This document shows, one piece after another, positions 1 through 15,000 of a stretch of 64,000 bases of DNA (position 1 is the first letter of the stretch; each line of letters starts with the position of its first letter). The stretch comes from Cardinalis cardinalis (taxonomy: Eukaryota; Chordata; Aves; Passeriformes; Cardinalidae), in NCBI GenBank assembly GCA_014549065.1, contig JACDOX010000145.1:663398-727397 (forward strand). Reading direction: 5' to 3'. Below the pieces are notes generated by a model, which was not told where the DNA came from, did not search any database, and saw only the letters and a program-made list of their open reading frames with translations. The translations under genes were made by a program, and so were the position numbers.

Positions 1-3000
1 TTAACAGTTGGGCTTAGACCTTGGGCAGCCTTTAGGGTGAAATTTCCACATCCTAAACAGAATGGTGATGTTTTTCTGCCCTTTCCAGTGAAGGGGCTCT
101 TAGGCCATGCTGGGTACAGGGGCATCCTTTCAGATTAAGCCCAGACAAGGTGGATTAGGAAAAGAATTTGGCAAAGCACAGGGATGAGAATGCTGTGTAT
201 ATCAGACCCCAGAAACTTGAGTGGAAGCAACATGTGGAGAGCTGGGTCATGGTTTTATGAGAGACGAGAAGCATGCCACAATGAGAACTGGGTAGGGATT
301 GTGACACACTGCACTCAAATCCTCCAAAATGTANTAAAAATACTGGAGGGAAACCTGCCTTGGCAGCCTGCTGCTGACTTTGACCAGGTGAGCAGGAGCA
401 GAACAGCTGGGAGAAGAATGAGTCAAAGTGAGTAAATGGAATAGCCCAGGAGTGAGGTGTGTTTTTCCAGCCAGCCAAAGGTTGTCTCCAGGGATCTCCC
501 CAGCCACTCCCAGTGTGAATTGCCAGGACATCCAGAATTGCTGCACACAGACTGCTTGGGAAGGGCATGATGTTGGATTTGGGACTGGTCTGCTCAGCCC
601 AAATCTGGCTGGGACAAGGAGAAAGGGAAGGACAGGAGGGAAAACAGTGCAGAGGGCACCAGCCAACAGGAAAAATATTTCAGTGCAGAGAATAGAGCTG
701 TTCTTCAAAGCAAGATTCACAAATTTAACAGAAAAACTTGTGAAACTGTGGACAAAAAAAAAAGTAAAGAAAGAATGCTGAAATCTCAAAGCTCCAAAAA
801 GTAACTTTCATTTATTATATTAAACAATAACATTTCTCTTATTATATTAAACAATATAACACATGAGANGGGTTAAAATTAAAATACCTTACAATTTGTT
901 ATAGCATTTGAAAGATAAATATAACCACAATAATGTACATATTTGGATATATTAGTCAGATTTAGGTCAACACTGCAGTTTCCACTTTGTGTTTCCACCT
1001 TTTCAGACCAGACTGAAGAATGATATATTAAAAGGGACACCAGAAGAGCACTCTGCACTTGCAACAGCAGAAGGAACCACAGTCCCTAGGAGCTTTCCTT
1101 TGAAATTTAAAGGGAGAGGCAGAAGTTGGGAAAATGAAAATTCCATTTTATAACAAATTAGCCTTTATTTATAAAANGTTCAAGTAAAAAGAGCAGTATA
1201 TCAACTGATCAAACAGATGTGTCAATGAATTGCAGTTAACATATTTACTCTAAAAATAAATCTTCTATGATTCCATCATACTCCAAGCAGAATTCCTTTC
1301 TAAGAAAAGATGGTTGTTGTGAAGTCTACATAGATGCAATATATAACCAAATATATAACCAAAAACCTGGCTGTTCCACTAGTATAGGAAGATAATTGAA
1401 TTAGATGATTAACAGCAGAGATCAATTCACATCAACAGAGGTCCAGCTCTAATTGAGGATTAAGCAGAAATGAAATTCCTGAGAGGGAGGAAAAAAATAC
1501 AGAGGAAAGGAGAACTCAAACTCTTACACAAGGGAAAGTAACAATTCCACTTGGACCAANACTCCTTGGGCCACGGTTCTACAGAACAAATATTCTTCTC
1601 AATGGAGAAACACTAAAAAAGAAATAGTAACCCCAAAAGGATTACAAGAAGAATTCAAGAAAAGCATGCTATCCTTGAGCACAAGATGACAAAATGATTT
1701 CTACAATAGTTTCAACAGATTTCACAGATGGGAATTAAAAATAAAAAGGCTTACATAGACACAGCTTGGAACTTCCTACACTTTGAGAGCACAGTACATG
1801 GAACAAGATAGAGGAAGGACTGATGACCCTCACAGGGCAGAGGTTCCATGAAGAAAAAGTTGCCTATANAAAAATATTTCTTACAGCATTATTGTGGAAG
1901 TATGACTTTTANGAGCACCTGTTTTTATTGCAGGGTGACTGGGAGGTTTGAAGGTAACTGAGAGAAACCACTGAAGGCAAATGTGAACACACAGTTCTGT
2001 GAGGGGCAATGTGGTAATTCAATATCTGTGCCCTATGTGGACTGTCTGCATGGGCAGGTTCAACGTGAATAATTGTCTGTCTGTCCTGTTTAACTGCTGT
2101 GCCTCAGTGCTCTGTGCAATCCAGGGCTTTNCACGAGTCCATCCAGTAGTATATAAAACATGTGTGCCACTATAAAACCCTGCTAAACTCTTGACTGATC
2201 ACTGAAGGTACCACAGTCAATAATTTATAATTAGCTAATAATTTATCTAAGTAGAATCACCCCCACTCTTTCCTCTAAGCCAAATATGCAATGGATATTT
2301 GTTCCTCCTGAAGTAAAAGCTTAGGTGGAAATGGAGTAAACACAGAACTGGAATCCAGATGACAATTATGTGCAACCAATCTAACTGGAATGAAGCAAGA
2401 AAAACATGTTTTCCACCTTTGCCAGTGACTGTTTGGGGTGTGTATATGGGAACAGCTCCCCACAAATAGTTTTTTCAAAAGGAGAAGAAAGGAAAGAGGG
2501 AAGAGGGAAAATACGAGCAAGCATAGAAGAAAACTCACTGCCTCCACCCAGAGAAGAAAGATGACATGCAAGATCAGCAGCTGAACCTACATTCCAAACA
2601 GATACTTTAAAAACTACAAAGAATGTGAAATTACATCCAGTGCAGATAATTACTACTTTCTGCCAGAGTTCTCTTACACCTGGCACAGCTAATGAACACA
2701 GTTTTTCATGTCAATGAAAGAAATCTTGATACAAATTGATTAGAAATAATTTCTCCTCTTTTCTTTAACCAGGACTTTAAAACTCTCAGAGCCATCAGCT
2801 AATCTGATTTTCTGTTAAAGATTCAATTCTGTATCCATCTGTGGTTACAGAATTCATACACACAAGTTTTAATATATAGAATATATATGCATATTCTACA
2901 TATTCACTGTATATACATATTTTATGTACAGCACAAGGAANTATATACTGGACATAGCATGTGGACATGTATATACACACACTATGATTACATTATACAA

Positions 3001-3002
3001 TA

Positions 3003-3031
3003 CTCTCTCTCTCTCTCTATATATATATATT
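3003..3031. repeat. Compound (CT)n/(TA)n microsatellite
   Basis: A run of CT dinucleotides passes directly into TA dinucleotides and then an AT-rich TACATATACACATA tail. Simple sequence, downstream of EPS15L1. Confidence 0.9.
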
Positions 3032-3750
3032 ACATATACACATAGACACAAATAATATGGATCTCACTGTACACTGTATATGCACTGGGGGTATTCACAT
3101 TTTCCATATCTTACATTGTATGTATTTTCTCTGCTCAAATAGCAACAGGCCTGTTTGTGCTTTAAATTTCACTGGTCTGGAGGAAGAAGAGCAATGTCTT
3201 GCAATAAAGTTTTGCCTCAAAGAGCAAGTGCAGGTATTGTACAAACACTGAGTTACAGCATAGGGAAAGAATGTGGGGAATCTTCCTTTTTATATGGAAA
3301 ACTGTATTAAATACAAAGCAAGAAAACACAGCTAGGTTTTCTTCTACTGCAGTGACAACAATTTGAATCAAGAGTGTTTCAGGAAATTTAAGGTTCCTAA
3401 ATCTAATACTGTGCATAGACAATATATTGGGTTCTGTCCCTGTTCATTGGTTGATCTGCAGTTACTGTCCAAGCAAATATGAGGAAGAGTCAATAAGGAA
3501 ATACAAAACCAAGCCCTAACACTACACAGAATGCTGGATTAATTCACATTTCTGTCTGCCTGCTGGACATCTTGAAAACATCATCTCATTGGCCTAGAAG
3601 CATTATAAAGTCAGTGTTTTAGGGCTCTGACAAAGCAGCAGAAAGTCTTGTTATGGTACAGAACTTCAAAAATGCATCAAGCTCTTTAGTCATCCACCTG
3701 TCCCACTGGAGTGATATCATCCCATCCAAAACTGGTATTACTTTCTAAAT

Positions 3751-3756
3751 TTTATT
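3751..3756 (-). promoter_or_regulatory. Candidate EPS15L1 poly(A) signal AATAAA
   Basis: TTTATT on the plus strand, that is AATAAA in EPS15L1 orientation. It is the first canonical hexamer I find after the stop codon at 5951. No transcript evidence supports it. Confidence 0.35.
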
Positions 3757-5950
3757 GTAGCAGAAGAGACACAAGGACTCGGGTCCAAGTGAACAGGAGG
3801 ATCTTACACATGGGTACAGTTTGTATAACTGCACTGAGAATCTTGCAGCCACTTGCTTTTGAAAATTGCTCTTTCACAGCAGAAGTTTTATCATGTTAAC
3901 TAAACACAGACACAAGTTAGCTCTCAGAGATTTCAAGTTCTATACACCAACAGAAGAGAGAATTTTTTGTGTTTTAGTATGTTTGATCACATATATTAAT
4001 CAAACATATACTAGAGAAAAATTATTGCAATGGGAGGGGATCTCAAATCAGGTTTTTCAAAATNAGAAACAGCTTCTATTGCATCCCAAAATGATCATTA
4101 AAGGACAGTATTAAAGACTATCATATGGTTGGTTTTGGTATTAGAAATAAATCTTCTTCTGAGGAGAATAAAAGGTTTACATTATTTGTAGTACCATTAG
4201 CACATGAGACACACAGCAAAAGGGGAGTTGTGACTCCTACAAGTAACATCTTAAACATGAATAGATGTGTGTGTCTGCACACCCACCCATCCACCTACCT
4301 CCTCACTAAAGCCTGAGACTACAAATCCTGGCTGCATTTCAGAGCTGAAAGCTACTAATATGCTAAAAAAGATCCAGTCTGACTCCTCTGTGTAAGGAAA
4401 GCATCCAGGATAAGGCAATCATAACTGAACAGGGAAAGATTGTTTTCATTCACTGAACAGGCACTATCATTGTAGTATGAAATTAAAAGGAAACNAGGAC
4501 ATAAAAAATAGAAACGTATTGAAGATGATGCATTAAAAAAAAAGAGAAAATGTTGTAAGACAAGGGCCACATCAGTAAGAACACAGAANGTAAAGCTTTT
4601 GTATTCCCAGAGAACAAAGGGCAGGAAAGAAGACTGAGGACATTTAAAAATGCTGTGCTAGATCCCTACTCTACCAGACAGAAAATTCCAAGGCAAACAC
4701 AACAGAAGTTTTAGAATTCCTGTAATCAGAAAAGGCATTTCTAGTAAGCAAATTAAATTCACAGACTCATTTTTTCTATGACACGTCAAACATATTTTGT
4801 GTTGTGTTTTCGAGGTGGAAGCATTCAGTGCATATAAAACCTGTTCCTACCTGGTCTGAGTCCTGCAAACTGGATTTTAGAGCCAACCCAGACAGTGCTG
4901 CAAGAACTGATTCGTGAATGTGTATTTGGCAACTAAAATCTGATTCAACTTGGCTTCATTTCAGGTAAAGCTGCTTGATCTGTAACCCCAAAGAGGTGGA
5001 ATTGAAGAAGCAGAGGTAGAGACTGTCCCAGAGGGTCACCTGGCTAACACAACCTATTCTGTGTGCCGGGAGTTGGAGGAAATGAGGGTACAATGAGTGC
5101 TAGGGGGGAGCACTCCTCAAACATGGCAACTTTTCCACCACTTCATTTCTTGATATCACATTAAAGCAGCACCCAAATGTTAATCACCACCTTGCAATCC
5201 TGTTTGCTTACACTAAAGCAAATTTTTACTTCATAATTTAACTGCTAAATTATTTATCCCATTTACTGAATTAATTCCCACTTTTAGTCCTATACAATTA
5301 TTAAGACTCAATGCAAACAAAAGTTTAAATTAGAAGAATTACTAATTTCTAGAGTCTTCAAATTTGTACTGTTTTATAGAGTTCATTGTATCCATCATAT
5401 ATCAATTGTCAAATTCTTTTGCAAAAAGCCACAACTTCTGGATAAAAATACCAATGAATTTATGCTTTGACATAGATGATGCAGAAGAAGTACTGATTAG
5501 CCTACCATGAATTATNAAATAAATGTAACAAGTGAAAGCTAATTCTACAAATATTCTCTTTTTATGACATTTTCTTTTAAATCCATACTGCAGCCTCAAA
5601 GACCCAGTGGAATTCAGGTTATAAAAAAAAAACAGATTCACAAGCTGCAGTTTACTCTATGCAACATTTGTGTTTCAGATAAAGAAACTTTCAGTACCTT
5701 AGGATTACACATTAAATTTCTTACAAGCAATAAATTGTATCTAGAACATATAATACAGCTTATACAGTGATTCCTGCAGGTTATGCACTTGAGAAGCCAC
5801 ACAGAGCCTGGTCAGACACTACCAGCCAGTCCTGTTTAGATCTGAAGGTGACTTAAATTATTTTCACAAATATAAACCAAGGATTTAGTATTTTTATAAA
5901 AGCTTTGTTCCAAGGTTTCTCTTGAGCAGGGTGGAGGGCCAAGACCCTCT

Positions 5951-6097
5951 TTATGAGTTTGGCATGTCAGCCTTACTGAGTGCAATGGCCAACTCAAGGT
6001 CTTCTTGTTCCTGTCTCCTCAACCGAGCCAGTCTTTCCTGCTCTGCTTTTTCACTCTCTCTCTTCGCCCAGGCCAGCTGCTGTTCCTCATTTCCAAA
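5951..6097 (-). CDS. EPS15L1: EPS15L1 exon 24, terminal coding exon
   Basis: 147 nt, residues 864-911 plus TAA. FGNEEQQLAWAKRESEKAEQ followed by QEDLELAIALSKADMPNS, the UIM-like helix conserved at the end of EPS15 and EPS15L1. Confidence 0.97.
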   Translation of the reverse strand, partial: FGNEEQQLAWAKRESEKAEQERLARLRRQEQEDLELAIALSKADMPNS

Positions 6098-9000
6098 CTA
6101 AAAAATGAAAACGGAAAATGAATTAATAAAGTTACCAACCAGCTCGAAGAAATTATGCATAAAATACAAAGAATCAGACTTATTAAATATACAGCTCAAG
6201 TACATCAGGCTGTCTTAGGGCAGTTCGAGATTGACATAGAAATTCACTCACTGGTTTCCTCACTTTATTTCCTTAATTTCTTCCTCCTTCACTTCCTCCT
6301 TTGATTTATTTCCTTAATTCCTCTTTCCTTTACCTCTTTAGTTTATTTCCTTAGTTACCTCCTCCTCCCACCTGGAAATTAACCCACATGGGATACAAGT
6401 CCCTGCACCTGTGGCTCAGTTGGGTATGAAAACTGCCAAAAAAACCCTCCAAAAGCACAAAAAAAGGGACGTTAATGGTTTGGAAGCACAGCAACTACAA
6501 CCATTTTTAAGAATAAATAGCTGGTAAAGCTAGTAGTTATTTATTCTTGTGCAACTGCACAACAGAGAGATTTATTGTGGTAGTTCCTGCTAAGGTTGAG
6601 GGGTTTGAGAAGTGATTTTGGACACTGCTGACATGTGGGAATTTTCATCACCAAATCAAAAGTTACCCAAAGTGCTTCTGCTGCTGTTCATAAAATACAC
6701 AGTTTCACCACTAAGAAATAATGTGAGAGAATCCAATTTACTTCAGCAGAGAACACTAAGAAAATATCAAACTATAACATTCAGCTCCTAAACTGGTTTG
6801 GACTCTCCCAAACACAAGTACAAAGCAGCAGAACTTGTCCAAAATTATATTCTAGTATTTACCATTAAAGGATGCAAAAGTTTGCTTGTTTGAACTTTTT
6901 GAACAAAATCTGAAATTTTCTTTATTGAAATCATAGCAATTTCTAACTCAAATATAATCTGTTCCCAGCTAATTTTAGCATTTGCTGAGGAGGAGGAGGA
7001 TGGGAACAGTTGCATGCAAATGTTTGCATTAAAGCCCACTTCTAAAATGTGCTTTGTGGGTTTTGTTTTGGGGATTTTTTTTTTCTGTGTGTGTGCAAGA
7101 AAACATATTATTTGAGGGGTTTTTGAGGAGAAAAATTTCAGCTGGATGAATACTGCAAAAATTCTTTGTGGCCCAGGACACAGTGACTCTGAGGACAGCC
7201 TGCTGCAGCTGCACCTGCCTAGACCAACCTTAAACATTGAACTGAGTGTTAAAATGCAAGCTTCAGTGCTAAACCCTGCTTAGCTGCATAAACACTGTGA
7301 TGGTCCCACCCCAGCCACCTCCTCCACTCTGCAGTGTATCTGTAATTTCTATATTTTACGTATTTTGACATAAATCCATCTATTTGAATTTCTTTTAACC
7401 CAAATCCAATTCTCATTTACTCATAATTTAATCATGCCTCTGGATGCCCATCATTCTTCATTTTTTTTCTCCCATTATGACTTTAGACATGATTTGATGC
7501 AAAAAAACCCACTTTTCTTCATGCAATATCTCTTCTTTCATTGCTATAAAGATTTAGATGAGAATCTTTGCATTTGATGTTACTGCAATACAGTAGAAGT
7601 GTAACACTTTTGAGATCTTACTTTTAAAATGGAGAGATCCTACTACACTCCTTATTTAAATAATGTCAGCTGATAGGTAAGATTTAAAAGCTCATTAAGA
7701 TTTTAAATAGATTATTTTTTTCAAGGTAAAGACAGATACAAACGGAAGCAGGAATTCTCTGCTTAGTCCAGGAATTTAGGCAGATCCAGCAGCTGGGATG
7801 GAAAATGAATAGTTACTATTTTCAGAAATATAAGACACTTTGGTCAAACTATTTGGGATATTTTTTTAATGTTGAGAAACCAGTCTTACTTCTATGCCTT
7901 CCATTCTAGGATAAGGCTTCCAAAGTTTATGAGAGTCCCAATTATAACTTGTTTATTGGACACAAGTTATATTTTTGCAGTTAATAGTGCTGAGTGGAAA
8001 AAGAAAAAGGAAAAATAGGCAAGTGATTCATTGGAAACAAATCTGGATGTGCCTTATTACAAGTGGTTGGCACAAAGTACAATTTTCAGGAGATAACTCT
8101 CACCAGTGAGTAGTGAAATAAANACAGAACAGTTCATTAATGCTACAGATTCTTGCACAGATTGTCTGTAAAAAGGTAATTTACAGGTAATTTAATACAA
8201 TAACAATTTTTTGCATATGTCCAGGTTTCAACAAGTCTATAAATATGTCACATGTGTAATTACATTAAATCCTTCCTTTCCTTTTCTTTTTCAGAAGTAC
8301 AGTCAGACCCAAGGCATAGATGAAACCAGCAGACTGCAGCAAGACTAATCAAATCACAAAAACTCCACTGATTTGTGTGTACTGAATTTTCAGCTTGTAC
8401 TGAGACAAAAAGCTTAGTGCTAAGTGTTCTGTTTCTTGGCAAAAAAGAAATGGTTTTTCTTGTTCTGTAAACTGCAGCTCGAACACAGAAATACCTGAAA
8501 TCTGAGCTACCAAGAGACTGTTTTGTTCCAATGAATCATACTTAATGACAGCAACAAAGTTAAAGATGCAATGAAAATATACATAAACTCTGGGTGCATG
8601 AATTTGTCAGCGTGTCAAAAAAGCAGCAGATTTTCCTACTAAAATATAATGAAGGTTCTCATGTTCTTTCTTGGAACAGTCAAGGATTTCAATTAAAAAT
8701 CAGGTCGTTTGATTATTCAGTTCTACATGATTCCGTTCTCAGATTCCATGGATTCAAAGTAGATGTCAAAAACCTTCTGTAAGTAAAACTGATTTTCATT
8801 TCCATTCTGAACAAAATTTCTCAACCATGAGGCAAAGAGAAGCACAACATTCTCAATCATTTCAAGGTAACTGGCACATTTAAAATATTGTACAGAAGGA
8901 TTAGAAATCGTCAAGTGTAGTAGCATAATTGTGTCATAGAAAAGGAAAAAAAAACCCATGAACTGAGGTGAAAAGGGATCAAATCTGTCTTTTCAGCCAA

Positions 9001-12000
9001 ATTCAGTCAACATTTTTNTTTCCTACAGGAGGAGAAATTAATTCAGAAAACTGATTTAAAAAGTTATTTCATTTGATGAAATGCCATTTAACAGGAATTA
9101 TTAAGTTGCTACTGCTCATTATCTCATTTTTCCTACTTGTTCCTTATCTTCTAAAGTTAATNTGAGCTAAGAACGTGATGGTACAGCAAATTTGACCCTG
9201 GAGCACACACTAGGATTGGGATCAGAGANTTTGGTTAATCATTTGATACAATCACTCAGAGGAAACCACGTTTTAACTTAAGAAATACAGTCTGGAAAGT
9301 CAGATGACAACTGGGTAAGAGTCATTCCATTCCATCATTTGTCTTTGATTGCAGGAAGAAATTAGATGTTGTTGAAGAAACTTCAGATGAAGCAGGTTTT
9401 GTGTCTTATTTTTATTAAGAATGTCACCAGTTTGTATACAATCAGAATTTAACTGTGCAAATCCAACTAGCTGTGGTCAAACATACAACAAATCTTGAAC
9501 TTGAACGTTTCAAAAGTGATAAATTAAAGCATTGAGGCCAACAAAAGTCTGCACAGATGACCTCAGGTAACAATANCAAATAGGAAAGTGATACACATTT
9601 AATATTAAATAATAACTAGGAAAAAAAANCCCAAAACATTAAAAAGAAACAACCTGAAAGATTCAGTTTAAATATCTCCCCTTGCTGTACACTGTCCTGT
9701 GTCCAGCAGAGTTAAGGAACGGAGTAAGTTCAATTTTACTGTGTGGCAACATGAGAAAACAAAAACATGTGAAAGGAGGAAGAAGCCTGAGGCTGTGGAT
9801 GGAACAGATTCTATCCACTTATGGAAGCAATAAGAACCACACCACCACTGCATTTACACTGGTTCCCAATTCCAGCACTAAAACCAAAGCCAGGCTTTGG
9901 AAAGCCCGGTATTTTTAATTGAATGGCAACCTGACTTTGTTTTCAAACCGTCTGGGACTGTCTTCTGGAGTGCAGTGGGGACCCTTCTATCTTGGTTCTA
10001 CAAAACCATTTTGTTTTCTCTGTCTTTTCTACAACACCAGTAACAGGAACAAAATTCAACAGCTAAATTTTCAATTTCTGTCTCAATTTCTGTGTCTCTC
10101 TATGACCACATTCCATCATATACAGCAAATGTCAGAATTTTCTCCACAAACAGTTACAAGTACTTATCAGAAACTTTCTCTTCAAGGATTTGCTCCTCAG
10201 GATATGGTGAAATTGCTAGAGAAATGTTCAATACCAATTGTTTTTGAGTCTTTACATCATTTGCTCCCAAAAATCCATTTACAAAATAGCCTCCATGCAA
10301 CAAAAACAATACACAGATTCTGCTACAAAGAATTTGAGAGTAAAGGCACACTGTACTAAAATAATTTAAATGCAAGTAAACCCTTGAAAATTTAGTAGAA
10401 AACTTCTTTTTTATTGAAGTAANGCCTTTTTATTACAGAAATATTAATACAAAAACAATGAGGACAGCATGAAGGTACTGAGAGACAGAAGCCAGGGAAC
10501 AGTAGGTTTGCAGGTAAGACAAAAACCCAACAGAGATTGCTGCAAGCAAAGCAGAAAGTGGTTTGCTCAGAGACAAGGAACTTAACTTACAGAGCTGAAG
10601 TCTGCAAACCCCAAGGAAGAGTCTTTAGAAGTTTTACTTGAAGAGGAGGGAGCAAATGGATCTTTTCCACTAAATGGGTCCCCAAACCCCTTTTTACTTT
10701 GAAACAGGTCACTGCCGTCAGCCCCAAATGGCTGGAATGGATCATGGGGCTTGGGAAAATCTGCAGACCCAAGGTGGCTTACAGGAGTACTTTTACCTGG
10801 AAAGTTTAGGAAAACAAAAAACAAAAAAAAAAAAAAAGGAGAAAAAGAGAAGTTACTTACCATGGACAATGCAAAGCCCTGAAATAGGAAACTGTACTGA
10901 TACACTTAAGCATCATCCATCCTTCCTGGGGCGGGTGAAAATTTAACCCAATATAATGGTATTCATTTCTCAGTGCAAATAATCTAAAACAGTCGTTTTA
11001 TTTAAGTGGATTTATCTNTTTATACATACCAAAATATTAACACCATCAAGATTTTAAACGATAAAACCCATTATAAAGACATTTGGTCNGAAAAAAATTG
11101 ACAAGTATGACTTTGATTTTCCAGGATTAGAGATATTTCAAAACTCTAAGCTTGATATTATATAGAAGACAAAATTAAAAACCATGTATCTCTAAAGATA
11201 AGTAAGGTTAAATAGGATTAAAGAGTAACTTAGTTGTCACCTTACAGAATGCCTGCATTCTGCTTTTTTCCTGGAATTGGTTCACCCTTCTACCACCACG
11301 TACACAAAGAAAAAGAGGCACATTCGCCTCTCTCTGGGGTGTTTGCTCCAAAATCCACCTTTTGTAGTGACTGTTTTTATATTCCACCCCAACAAATTGT
11401 GTATGCTCATAAATATTATGTGTATACTTAATTTTCTTGCAATTAAAGCATCAAGGGTTGATTTTTAATTCCCCTTGCCAAAAGACTATTTTGTGAGGTC
11501 AAGTAACTAAACAGATAAATATATTTCTCCCCGTCCTGCCCCACCTAAAAAAAAATAAATATTGCTCCTGAGAAGTATTTGTCCAGCTTCCAGGGAAAAT
11601 ACTCCTTGGGTAAGCATTCTTGATTGCAATATGTACTTGATAAAGGAAAATCTAGAAACATTCTTAAAATAAACCAATGCTTACAACTTTCTGCCTAATA
11701 ACCTGAATTTCATACATTATTTGTAGCAATAGAGNTGCTTTCAAATATCCAATTATTTGAGCTATAATTTAATAGGAATCTTATAATTCATTCCCATTAT
11801 GATATACATACTAGGAAAGCACAGAGAAATGAAATCAAACCTCAAATTTCAGAGTGTTCTTGGCACATCTAAGTCATAGCCTGGGAGCTTTTTCAAAAAG
11901 TACTTTGGTACGTGCTCATGAACTTCAGAATATATGCTCAGATGTGTGGAAATACTTTTATCAAAGGGAAAAAAAAATCAGCAAACTTGTACTGAATAAA

Positions 12001-15000
12001 TGACCTATCCAGTAACTTCCAGTAAATTCCAGCTCAGCCTCTCCTGCCCCAGGGCCAGCCAAAAGCCAAAAGCCAAAAGCCATCCTCCCTTGTACTCAGC
12101 TGGCCTCTATTCCCCAAAGACAGAGGCATGTGTGGACAGCGAGCTGAGGGAATTGGGAATCCAGAGAGCTGAGGGAATTAGGTTTACATGGAACTGAGGA
12201 AATCAGATTTACATGGAGCTGAGGGAATCAGGCTTACATGGAACTGAGAGAATTGGGTATCCCAGGAACTGAGGGAATCAGGTTTACATGGANCTGAGAG
12301 AATTGGGTATCCCAGGAACTGAGGGAATCAGGTTTACATGGAACTGAAGGAATTGGGTATCCAGGGAACAGAGGGAATCAGGTTTATATGGAACTGAGGA
12401 AATCAGGTTTACATGGAGCTGAAGGAATCAGATTTATATGGAACTGAGGAAATCAGGTTTATGTGGAGCTGAGGGAATCGGGTATCCCAGGAACCAAGGG
12501 AATCAGGTTTACGTGGAGCTGAGGGAATCACACAGACTCTCATTAGTGCAGTGTCAATGTCAGACTCAGGTGCAATACTGGTACCACTGGCAGGCACTGA
12601 GCTGCATGCAAAGTGGGAAGCAAGCAAATCCCCAGCTGAACAAGCAGACAGAGAGAGACATGGAAAACAAGGCACGTGCAGTAGGAGACAGAACTGGATT
12701 TGTTTAGTCCTGACAGTGTTTGAGGGGAACTTGACCATAGTCCTGCAAGTCTTCCACCAGGAAAAAGGTGAATGGATTTAGACTGGACCAAAACAGATTC
12801 ACATCAGAAAATCCACAACATTTTTAAAACTTAAGGATATTCCAGACTGCCCAGNGAACTTATAAGATTCATAGAATCAGAGAACATCCTGAGTTGGAAG
12901 AGACCCTCAGGGATCATCCAGTCCAACCCCTATGCCTGAGAGTGTTGTCCAAATGCTCCTTGGGCCCTGGCAGCCTTGGGGCCACGACCATTGCTCTGGG
13001 AGACATTCTATCAACACATCCACAAGGTTTGAGAAAGTTTCTAGAAATAGCACTGGTTCAGCTGCCTTGAAGCTGGAAGATAAAGGAGATCTGTTAAAGC
13101 TCAGCCCAGCACTATTTTCCAAGGTTCAGTACATGGATAACATCTGCAACATGGATCTACAGATCCCCACGGCAGCAATGACCCATGTGGCTCCTAAAGA
13201 GAGGCAGATCAGGGCAGTACTTTGTCCTTCATGGAAGGAAGTGACAGAATGTACATGAAATTATTCTCCTCACAAGCACAGACCCTCCCTCACCCCACCT
13301 GCCCTTCCACAGGGCACCTTTTGCTCCCTGGAATGATGTGTTGCACTTCCATCCTGCCCATCCTGGTGGCCTCCAGATCTCACCACTGCCACAGCCATCT
13401 CATGCTAGGGGACACGCAAGCCTGGCAAGGGATGAGCAACTCAGCATTTTGTATGTAAGGCTCCACAGAAAAGAGCAACTTATTTTAACTTGTTTTAAAT
13501 TTGAGTCATAGAATTCCAGAATTGTTTGGGTTGGAAGGTACCTGAAAGCTCATCCAGTTTTAACCCCCTGCCATGGGCAGGGATACCTCCTACTAGACTG
13601 GGTTGCTCCAAGCTCCATCCAAACTGGCCTTGGAGAATTACAAAGAGAATTAAAGTATCTGCATTTCCAACTTTTGGTCAAGGCAAAACAAGAGCCCTCT
13701 AGGTTATTTCCCCTTCCTCTATTGCCAGTTACCAGCAAGGAAATTCCCCCTCATACCTCACCCTATATTGCCCAAAACCAATTTGGATGGATGGAGGTAA
13801 AATGGACCCTTTTTAAGCTGCTTTCTTCTTAGGTTAAATCTTCTGCTAGCGAAACCACTTTGTGGAATTGGTGACTGTTAACACAAATGCTGGGTTTGCA
13901 ACGTATTTGTTCAGCAAGACTGGTTTTTCTGGGTGGCCTGTTTAAGGTTTTTGCACAAAGCTCTGGGTGACTTTGAACCTGCACAGAGCATCAGAGTTTC
14001 TCGTGCTTCATCTTCACAAATGATNGCAAAGAATCACTTTGTTGTAGAGGAAATGTCACCATATAATGACAGTTACTGCTAATGATATTGAAAGCTTTCA
14101 TTTTACACACTGAGTGCCATTTTCTTCAGATTTTTAGATGTTAAAGAATGGAATAGGGTGGTAATTTTTCTATTAAAAAAAGTGAGAGGGAAACCCTTAT
14201 GCAATCAGGTTTAATTTTGCAGAGCAATTTTAAGGNCAGCACCTACTCTGAATACATCAACCATAAGGTTGATGATCCATGAGGACCATCAGGTCCNACT
14301 CCAAGTCCAAATCTCCCTTTTAGTGCCTTTTCTATGTTGTTCACGCATCACATTATCCTGCCACACTCTGCAAACAAGGTTTTGAGGCCTGGCAGAAGTT
14401 TGTTTGTTCAGTTAGATGTTCAAATTTACTCATTTATTAGCCATAAGTTAGTAAGACCAACACCAGCATTATCTTTCTGATGTCTTTGCTGACCTACAGC
14501 AAGTGTAAGCCTCCCATCTTAACTACACAAAGATTTTTGTAGTCCCATGTTTAGTGTGTCAAGAATGTGGGTATGGGCTTTCCACAACATAAAGCAAAAG
14601 TACTCAAATCACAGTTTGAGTTACCACCTCTACTGATGGACATNGGTAAAACTGCAATACTGCAAAATATAGTCATAACCTAGATTGCATTAATCTTCCA
14701 TTTGCTGGAAAATGTTGCATTTGTACATGACTCTGCTCATCGTTCTAAGGTATGGCAGGCAAACAGTTGTAACCCTCATTTGATTTTTCTGCTAATAGTT
14801 TCAGGGGAAAAAAAGTTCAGAAAAAAGCAAAACAGGTCCTATTCTGAAACCACAGCAGTTTCAGCAGTTACCCAAGTGGTGCACCCAAACCACACCGAGG
14901 ACTCACTTCAGCAAAAAGAGATGATGAACAAAATGGTTTACCACAGCAAGTGCTGTTACTTAGAGTGAACTCCACCCATACAAAGGGCTTATCTAATTTC

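Larger units (their letters stand above)
1..5950. other. EPS15L1 3'UTR and downstream flank, no gene recognised
   Basis: The EPS15L1 3'UTR starts at 5950 and runs to lower coordinates. The first canonical AATAAA on the minus strand after the stop is at 3751-3756, so the UTR could be about 2.2 kb, or shorter if a variant signal is used. The remainder is AT-rich with short open frames that resemble no family I know, a CT/TA microsatellite, and a small 27-bp duplication near 812-856. No RNA gene is visible. Confidence 0.6.

Noticed and set aside
155..789. Overlapping open frames of 117-180 codons on both strands near the window start
   Set aside because: No recognisable protein similarity, no splice or promoter context, and coding on both strands at once is unlikely.
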